Assembly: GCA_015222755.1 (NCBI GenBank)
Contig: JADFVX010000118.1
Coordinates: forward strand, 1 to 10,543
Origin: Pseudomonadota bacterium
GTDB taxonomy: Bacteria; Desulfobacterota; JADFVX01
Length of the DNA: 10,543 bases
Reading direction: 5' to 3'
How positions within the stretch are numbered: position 1 is the stretch's first letter; each line of letters begins with the position of its first letter. The position numbers and the translations under genes were made by a program. Positions 5,843 through 10,543 of the stretch are shown in pieces. The notes under the pieces were generated by a model that had not been told where the DNA came from, did not search any database, and was given only the letters and a program-made list of their open reading frames with translations.

Positions 5843-6346
5843 TTATTTAAACATACCCGGCTTATGTATGAATGCCCACTCCTTGTAACTTGCCTTACCC
5901 TTGAAGGCCTTGAATCTCTCCGGGAAACCGTCTTCTTTTACCGGTGTGGCTTCACTTCGGCTTTTAAGGCCCTTTATACGCCCGCTTTTTTTTTCAACTA
6001 TGGGCAGCCAGTCCGCCTCCCCTGTCATGGGGTCTTTATAAAGCCTTCTAAGATATCTTTTGGGGCTCAGGCTTCTTGGGTCTTTTAGCAGGTCGTCCAG
6101 TTTTTGCGGGTACAGGTTTGCCCCGCCGTGTGCTCCCTTGAAGTAGCTATCTATCGCCCGGAGATATTGTTCACCCCTGAACAGAAGCTCCGCTTCCTTA
6201 TCTTTTTTATCTATAAAGCTCCAGTATTTTCCTGCCACCATCAGTGAAATGCCGGTTAAAACAACGGCAAGCAGGACTATGATGTAGGTAAAACCATTTT
6301 TGTTTTGCAGCCTTTTAAGTGCCCCTTTTTTCCAAAGTGAATTCAA
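5843..6346 (-). CDS. Pseudopilin-like protein lacking Glu5
   Basis: A 167-residue protein with a class III prepilin signal: a basic leader to G18, then FTYIIVLLAVVLTGISLMV. Cleavage would fall between G18 and F19. The fifth mature residue is Ile (I23), not the Glu found in major pilins; in type II systems this is a mark of the tip pseudopilin GspK. It is much shorter than GspK (about 300 residues), so it is not a clear GspK orthologue. The body shares YLRRLYKDPMTGEADW (98-113) with the DP regions of the two preceding pseudopilins. The start is TTG at 6346 with GAGGG about 10 nt upstream; no ATG is available before the signal. It lies 21 bp after its upstream neighbour and 9 bp before the kinase. 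Confidence 0.85.
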   Translation of the reverse strand: MNSLWKKGALKRLQNKNGFTYIIVLLAVVLTGISLMVAGKYWSFIDKKDKEAELLFRGEQYLRAIDSYFKGAHGGANLYPQKLDDLLKDPRSLSPKRYLRRLYKDPMTGEADWLPIVEKKSGRIKGLKSRSEATPVKEDGFPERFKAFKGKASYKEWAFIHKPGMFK

Positions 6347-6367
6347 GTAAAATAATTCCCTCTGGAT

Positions 6368-6763
6368 TTACCATTCATTGTAAGGGGTGCCGTCTATGGC
6401 AAGGCGGTCACTGCCGCTGTGTACATCGTAAATGCTTCCCTCCTGGCCTTCAGGGGGTGGTATCATCTGCCAGTCCTCGGCAGAGCCGGTAAAGGGGTCT
6501 CTTGGTATTCCTCTTATATAGCTGCTGCTTGTAAGCTCTTCAAGGGAGTCGGGATAACGGGCTTTGTCTACATAAAACTGGTCTATCACGTCACGCAGTG
6601 TGAAGAGGTTTTCCATAAGCACCGCTTCCTGAGCCCTAAGTTTGGAATCACGATACATGGGCTGGGCAATAGTCAGCAAAATGGCCACTATACTCATGAC
6701 TATCATCAGTTCTATAAGGGTAAAGCCCTTTTCCTGTTTCAGCTTTTCAGTAAATAAATTCAT
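6368..6763 (-). CDS. GspG-like pseudopilin
   Basis: A 131-residue pseudopilin with a classic N-terminus: leader of 13 residues ending KG, cleavage before F14, then FTLIELMIVMSIVAILL with Glu at mature position 5 (E18). The C-terminal half has PRDPFTGSAEDW (87-98) and ends in YDVHSGSDRLAIDGTPYNEW (112-131). This resembles the loop region of GspG but without its usual full calcium-loop pattern. It is the likeliest main subunit of the pseudopilus, by similarity to GspG/OxpG-type proteins. The ATG lies 3 bp after the stop of the previous pseudopilin, and the Shine-Dalgarno is weak, so translation is probably coupled. It is clearly a paralogue of that neighbour. Confidence 0.92.
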   Translation of the reverse strand: MNLFTEKLKQEKGFTLIELMIVMSIVAILLTIAQPMYRDSKLRAQEAVLMENLFTLRDVIDQFYVDKARYPDSLEELTSSSYIRGIPRDPFTGSAEDWQMIPPPEGQEGSIYDVHSGSDRLAIDGTPYNEW

Positions 6764-6766
6764 AAA

Positions 6767-7249
6767 TTACCAGTCTCTGTAATAAGTCTCATCCAGTGCT
6801 ACTTGTTCAGTTGATGAGCGTATGTCGTAGACATCATCGCCGCCTGAAAAATCATCGGGAGGGCTGTCGTAAGACCTCTGCTCCCATGTCTCCTCAGCAG
6901 AGAGAAATTCATTATCATTCATGGGGTCTCTGGGCATGCGGCGGAGAAAATATATCATGTGCCCTTCCGCGCTTTTTATGTCCTTTGCCCCTTCTACCAG
7001 TTCTTTGAGTGATTCTGGATAGCCCGATCTTCCTATTTCGTTCTCTATCTTCTTGTCATCATAGGCCTTTTTGTACACATCTAAAGCCGTTCTTATCTTT
7101 CTAAGGTTCTGTCTAAGTTCAAGCTCCCTCGCTCTTTTGCTGCTAATGTGCGCCAGGGGCATAACGGCAGAGGCAAGTACCGATAAAACCGCCACAACAA
7201 TAACAAGTTCCAGGAGGGTAATGCCGCTGTTCCGATTGAGGCGTTTCAT
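6767..7249 (-). CDS. Pseudopilin (GspG/GspH-like)
   Basis: A 160-residue pseudopilin. The leader MKRLNRNSG is cut before I10, giving ITLLELVIVVAVLSVLASAVM with Glu at mature position 5 (E14). The body has YFLRRMPRDPM (100-110). It ends in YDIRSSTEQVALDETYYRDW (141-160), which aligns residue by residue with the end of the next pseudopilin, so the two are probably tandem duplicates. It would be inserted into the pseudopilus after cleavage and methylation by a prepilin peptidase not encoded here. It starts 5 bp after the secretin stop; only a weak CTGG precedes the ATG. Whether it is the major or a minor subunit cannot be settled. Confidence 0.9.
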   Translation of the reverse strand: MKRLNRNSGITLLELVIVVAVLSVLASAVMPLAHISSKRARELELRQNLRKIRTALDVYKKAYDDKKIENEIGRSGYPESLKELVEGAKDIKSAEGHMIYFLRRMPRDPMNDNEFLSAEETWEQRSYDSPPDDFSGGDDVYDIRSSTEQVALDETYYRDW

Positions 7250-7254
7250 TGTTA

Positions 7255-9222
7255 TTACCAGGAGATTGTTGCCCCTTTAGTATCTGCAGTTGATGCAAGG
7301 CTGTTTTTTGCAGGTTCTTTAACAAAGGCCCGGCTGTTTTGATTCAGGAGGCCCGCTTCAGGCCCGCCGGGAGCCGCAGGCATAGTATCCAAATCCGGGA
7401 CGCCCATGTCTTCCGGCCTGGGAAGTGTAACTTTACTGTCTTCTTCAGAAAAACTTTCAAATGGTGTCTGTGATGAGAATTCCTGTCCGCGCCCTGACCA
7501 TATGCTGGAAAACTCCGGGTCTGCAATCCCCTTTAGCCTTACAATATGGGGGGTGATAGACAGCAGGATGTCTGTTTTCCCACCCGTATTGCTTTCTGAG
7601 GAAAAAAGCCTGCCCAATATCGGGATATCACCGAAAAATGGGATTTTGATTGTGCTCCCGCGTTCCTCGTCCTGGATTAGCCCGCCGATTATCTGCGTTT
7701 CCCCATCATTTATCCGCAACTCTGTTTCTATAATTCTCGTACCTATAGGATAAACTGTTCCTCCACTTCCTGTACGTTCGGGCTCGCCGAGAGAACTTTT
7801 CTCCAAGGTTAGCTTCAAAGAAATCTCTTTGTTTATGTGGATTGTAGGTTCAACATTTAATTTTACACCCACATCCACATATTGAATATTGTCTGAAGTA
7901 ACACCATTATTGGTAGTCACAGTTACTATCGGAATTCTGTCTCCTATATGAATCTTAGCCTTTTTCTTATTGAGTACCCTTATCTTGGGATTTGCAAGTA
8001 GGTTTACTTTCCCTTGGCTCTTCTTCAAATTAATAGCGATATCGGGTATTGTAAAGAGCATATCTGAACGCGAAAAACGCTTCAAAGTGCCGTAGGTCAG
8101 GTTACTGGTTGGGTTCTGAGAAAGGTCAACTAGCTTACCTGTGATCTTTGCGTCAACACCTATGTCAAGGCCCAGGTTTTCAGAATTGCCCCTTGACACC
8201 TCCAGTATTTCCACATCCAGCATCACTTCCGCATCGGCCATATCATTTGCCATTAGTATTTTTTCGGCCAATGCGACTACTTCAGGTGTGTCCCTTACCA
8301 CTATGGTGTTGAGCGCTTCATTGACATAGATGCTTTTTACCTTAAGCAGTGTTCTCAAAAGATTGACGGCCTTTTTTGCCTCAATGTTTGAGAGATAAAA
8401 TGTGTGGATAAGAAGGTCCTGGTACTGCTGGCGCTTAGCCTTGGTTTCCGGGATTATTATTATGGTATTTTCGTTTACCACCTTGTGAAAGAGCTTGTTT
8501 GTCATAAGCAGGAGTTCCAGCGCCTGCTGGAATGTGGCATTTTCAAGATATAGAGACGTTTTTTTCTTTTTTACCCCTTCATCAAATATAAAGTTTATTC
8601 CCGATAGCTTTGATATTATGTCGAAGGCGTTTGTAATGGGTGCTGACTTAAACTTGAGGGTAATGGGCCTTTTGCTGCGGAGGTTTAGCTCATAGCCTCC
8701 CATGACCGTTTTTTTATCTGCCTGTAGTTTATTGAGTTCTGCCGCAGCATCATCGAGAGCAGGATTAAGGGACAGTGCCTTTTTAAATGCGGCCCTTGCT
8801 TTATCATTCTTGCCCTTACGGACAAAATCCAGTCCCGTGCTGTAATAGAATATTGCGTCTTTTCTTTTCTTTGCCTCCGTCGTCAGGAAATAGGCCCTCT
8901 TTATCGAAGGGGCAAGTGCCGTTGCTATCTGGCCTTCCAGCATGGCCCTTTCATAGTCACCTTCTGCCAGTAGCTTTTCCCCTTTTTTGAGGTGAAAAGC
9001 GGCCGCCTCGAATTTTGCCCTTGCTACCTTGAGGCGTACCTCCTTGCTGTAAGGATCTTTTTCCATGGCCTCGCTGTAGTTATCCAGGGCCTCGTCCCAG
9101 TGGTTTTGGGCGGCATACATATCGCCTTTTTTTATAAACTTTCTGGCCGAACAAGCCGTTAGCAGTATCAAACAAATGAGACATGCAATAAGGACGTGAA
9201 TTTTTTTGTTCTTTGTTATCAT
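7255..9222 (-). CDS. Secretin (GspD/PilQ family) lipoprotein with N-terminal TPR-like repeats
   Basis: A 655-residue outer-membrane secretin. It has a lipoprotein signal with lipobox LTAC, so C24 is the lipidated residue. Residues about 27-170 hold TPR-like helical repeats (for example GDMYAAQNHWDEALDNYSEA and a matching unit at about 128-155). An STN/N0-like domain (about 185-260) and an N1 secretin domain (about 270-328) follow. The membrane secretin core (about 335-565) contains LLANPKIRVLNKKKAKIHIGDRIPIVT and ends with IPFFGDIPILGRLF (527-540), a hallmark of the family. A Pro/Ser-rich tail (about 570-655) follows, without a visible known domain. The ATG at 9222 has AAAGGAG 5 nt upstream, the strongest ribosome site in the operon. 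The protein forms the outer-membrane exit channel. The TPR-secretin fusion may replace a separate pilotin, which is inference. Confidence 0.96.
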   Translation of the reverse strand: MITKNKKIHVLIACLICLILLTACSARKFIKKGDMYAAQNHWDEALDNYSEAMEKDPYSKEVRLKVARAKFEAAAFHLKKGEKLLAEGDYERAMLEGQIATALAPSIKRAYFLTTEAKKRKDAIFYYSTGLDFVRKGKNDKARAAFKKALSLNPALDDAAAELNKLQADKKTVMGGYELNLRSKRPITLKFKSAPITNAFDIISKLSGINFIFDEGVKKKKTSLYLENATFQQALELLLMTNKLFHKVVNENTIIIIPETKAKRQQYQDLLIHTFYLSNIEAKKAVNLLRTLLKVKSIYVNEALNTIVVRDTPEVVALAEKILMANDMADAEVMLDVEILEVSRGNSENLGLDIGVDAKITGKLVDLSQNPTSNLTYGTLKRFSRSDMLFTIPDIAINLKKSQGKVNLLANPKIRVLNKKKAKIHIGDRIPIVTVTTNNGVTSDNIQYVDVGVKLNVEPTIHINKEISLKLTLEKSSLGEPERTGSGGTVYPIGTRIIETELRINDGETQIIGGLIQDEERGSTIKIPFFGDIPILGRLFSSESNTGGKTDILLSITPHIVRLKGIADPEFSSIWSGRGQEFSSQTPFESFSEEDSKVTLPRPEDMGVPDLDTMPAAPGGPEAGLLNQNSRAFVKEPAKNSLASTADTKGATISW

Positions 9223-9232
9223 AAAGACTCCT

Positions 9233-9787
9233 TTACCGTTTCCCCGTCAGAGGAGCATTTTCCACAAGGCCTATTTTCATGGTGACAGCCCCGTCGGTAC
9301 TCGAAATTTCAATAAAATCATCTGTTATATTTTGTACCACATAATCGCCTGAAAGAGTATCTCCTTTTTTGACGATGAATGTTTCATCCTCCTTTGTAAG
9401 GAAGATGGTCTTGACGTTCCTGGACTCCATAAATCCGAGAAAGGTGTATTTTGCTATTGCCTTCGGGACCAGCTCATGCATAGGCGGCGGGGTTTGCTTT
9501 ACCGCTGCTTTGGGCGGGGTTGCTTTGCGGGGACGCCTTTTTTTATAAAAGCTAAGGGGTGCAAAGATGTTTTTCTTCCCCATCCTGAATGGCTCTCTTT
9601 CCGGTGTCAGGAGTTTAGTATCTATCATTGGCAGCCCGGGCTCAACAGTCGGGGTAGATACTTGTCTTTGTGCTGTTTTAAAAGTCAATTTGTCTACCCT
9701 TTTGACTTCTGCCTTTCTGAGGTTGTTCAAAAATAGAACAAGAAGTAAGGCCAGAAGCGACAGAAGTATTTTAGATTCTCTTTTCAA
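9233..9787 (-). CDS. PilP/GspC-like inner-membrane assembly protein
   Basis: A 184-residue bitopic protein from the TTG at 9787. One transmembrane helix (about 6-22) is followed by a linker that becomes Pro/Lys-rich (about 82-103). Then comes a beta-rich domain (about 108-175: KYTFLGFMESRNVKTIFL and VKKGDTLSGDYVV) that resembles the HR domain of GspC and the PilP fold. Such proteins link the inner-membrane PilN/PilO complex to the secretin, encoded next. The start is chosen at TTG because it overlaps the pilO stop as TTGA and has AGGCGG 7 nt upstream. An ATG at 9811 would add eight residues but has no ribosome site before it. The gene sits 10 bp before the secretin gene. Family membership is clear at domain level; a strict choice between PilP and GspC is not possible. 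Confidence 0.85.
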   Translation of the reverse strand: MKRESKILLSLLALLLVLFLNNLRKAEVKRVDKLTFKTAQRQVSTPTVEPGLPMIDTKLLTPEREPFRMGKKNIFAPLSFYKKRRPRKATPPKAAVKQTPPPMHELVPKAIAKYTFLGFMESRNVKTIFLTKEDETFIVKKGDTLSGDYVVQNITDDFIEISSTDGAVTMKIGLVENAPLTGKR

Positions 9788-10347
9788 CTGATGCCCGCCT
9801 GAAAGTAGCATGACAGTTTTATGGAAAGCGAAACATTCTTCCCCCAGCTCTTGGATATGCTTAAATCATCGATACTTATGGGATAGTCCATTTTTTCAAT
9901 GTTGTATATAAATTTTCTTATCTGCCTGTAAGTGCCTGTAAGGGGAAATGAGATAGAATTGCTTAGTATGTCACCTCCCGTACCCTTGGCCTGTGAATAG
10001 CTTGCAGATTTTATAATTAGTCTCTCTTTTCTGGCCAGTTTGTGAATATCCTGGATCAGCTTTGTAAGCTTTCCCTGCGGCGGTAATTTATCAATAAAAA
10101 GCCCAGCGTCAGACCTGAACTGTTCAATATGCTTTAGCTGTACACGTTTTTTTTCATTCGCCCGCCGCAGTTGAACGCTCTCCTTTTTTAAAAGTGAAAA
10201 TTCATTTTTAAAATTATTCGACTCCTCTTTCTTCGGGCCAAGTACAAGAAGATAAAAGGCAAGGTTTGCCATGCTAAGAACTGCCACTGTGCAATAAAGG
10301 ATCTTCCCCTCATTAAGGTACTGCCTTATCTGCTGAATTATTATCAA
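9784..10347 (-). CDS. pilO: PilO-like pilus/secretion assembly protein
   Basis: A 187-residue inner-membrane protein with a short cytoplasmic N-terminus, a transmembrane helix (about 16-37), a charged coiled coil (about 39-78), and a PilO/GspM-type ferredoxin-like domain (about 85-183; GTYRQIRKFIYNIEKMDYPISIDDL is typical). PilO pairs with PilN in the inner-membrane alignment complex. The start is TTG at 10347, overlapping the pilN stop by 4 bp (TTGA), with GGAAGG about 5 nt upstream. The first ATG would cut into the membrane helix, so TTG is preferred. The gene order pilN-pilO-pilP-secretin matches type IV pilus loci and supports the call. Confidence 0.88.
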   Translation of the reverse strand: MIIIQQIRQYLNEGKILYCTVAVLSMANLAFYLLVLGPKKEESNNFKNEFSLLKKESVQLRRANEKKRVQLKHIEQFRSDAGLFIDKLPPQGKLTKLIQDIHKLARKERLIIKSASYSQAKGTGGDILSNSISFPLTGTYRQIRKFIYNIEKMDYPISIDDLSISKSWGKNVSLSIKLSCYFQAGIS

Positions 10348-10543
10348 AAAACACCTTCCGTTTCAATCTCAAAACTTATTGCCGGGTGGCGTTTGTTAAT
10401 GACCTCAATATCTTGCCGGAGAAGGAAACTGTTTTTAATATACTTACTTTCCTTGAGGTTCTCTACGAGATCTGTGATAGAGGCCAGGTTCTTTGCCACG
10501 CCGGATATCCTGATCTTTTTATCCCTGTAGCTCGGCTTTATCC
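10344..10543 (-). CDS. pilN: PilN-like assembly protein, C-terminal part (partial)
   Basis: The last 65 codons of a gene that enters from the right edge. The visible part reads KKIRISGVAKNLASITDLVENL, then SKYIKNSFLLRQDIEVINKRHPAISFEIETEGVF. The pattern of a beta strand (IRISGVA), a helix that selects a residue range, and a final strand (ISFEIE) is the ferredoxin-like end of PilN/GspL C-terminal domains. It stops at 10344-10346 and overlaps the TTG start of pilO. The identification rests on this short fold pattern plus gene order, so it is good but not certain. PilN would bind PilM in the cytoplasm and PilO in the periplasm. Confidence 0.78.
   Translation of the reverse strand, partial: IKPSYRDKKIRISGVAKNLASITDLVENLKESKYIKNSFLLRQDIEVINKRHPAISFEIETEGVF

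Overview
The window reads almost entirely on the minus strand and looks like part of a chromosome of a Gram-negative, respiring, probably anaerobic bacterium. The style fits the Desulfobacterota (Geobacter-like) or Nitrospirota. The grounds are a multiheme c-type cytochrome, a histidine kinase with a heme-binding motif in its periplasmic domain, an NtrC-type sigma54 activator, a lipoprotein secretin, and mid-range GC content judged by eye. The taxonomic guess is inference; no marker gene is present.

The main block (about 10543 down to 1081) is one tightly packed operon, with gaps or overlaps of a few to about 20 bp. In transcription order it holds the 3' end of pilN; pilO; a pilP/gspC-like gene; a secretin with N-terminal TPR-like repeats; three related pseudopilins; a heme-motif sensor histidine kinase; its NtrC-family response regulator; and a GspE/PilB ATPase with an added C-terminal double zinc ribbon. 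This mixes type IV pilus assembly proteins (PilN/O/P) with type II secretion parts (GspG-like pseudopilins, GspD-like secretin). It resembles the atypical type II systems described in Geobacter (the OxpG system). No inner-membrane platform protein (GspF/PilC), PilM or prepilin peptidase lies in the window; these are presumably upstream or elsewhere.

The region 787-1080 separates this operon from a second, smaller unit. It contains five 10-bp direct repeats, a convincing -24/-12 (sigma54) promoter match pointing at the cytochrome gene, a terminator- or attenuator-like hairpin with a T tract, and short palindromes. Downstream come a c554-type cytochrome with three CXXCH motifs and one odd CXCH motif (196-786), and the first 49 codons of a membrane-anchored protein (148 down to 1).

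Working model (inference): the heme sensor kinase reads periplasmic redox state or a heme ligand and phosphorylates the sigma54 activator. The activator then drives sigma54 promoters, one of which may be that of the neighbouring cytochrome unit. The secretion machine may export redox or extracellular proteins, so secretion and periplasmic electron transfer could share one redox signal.
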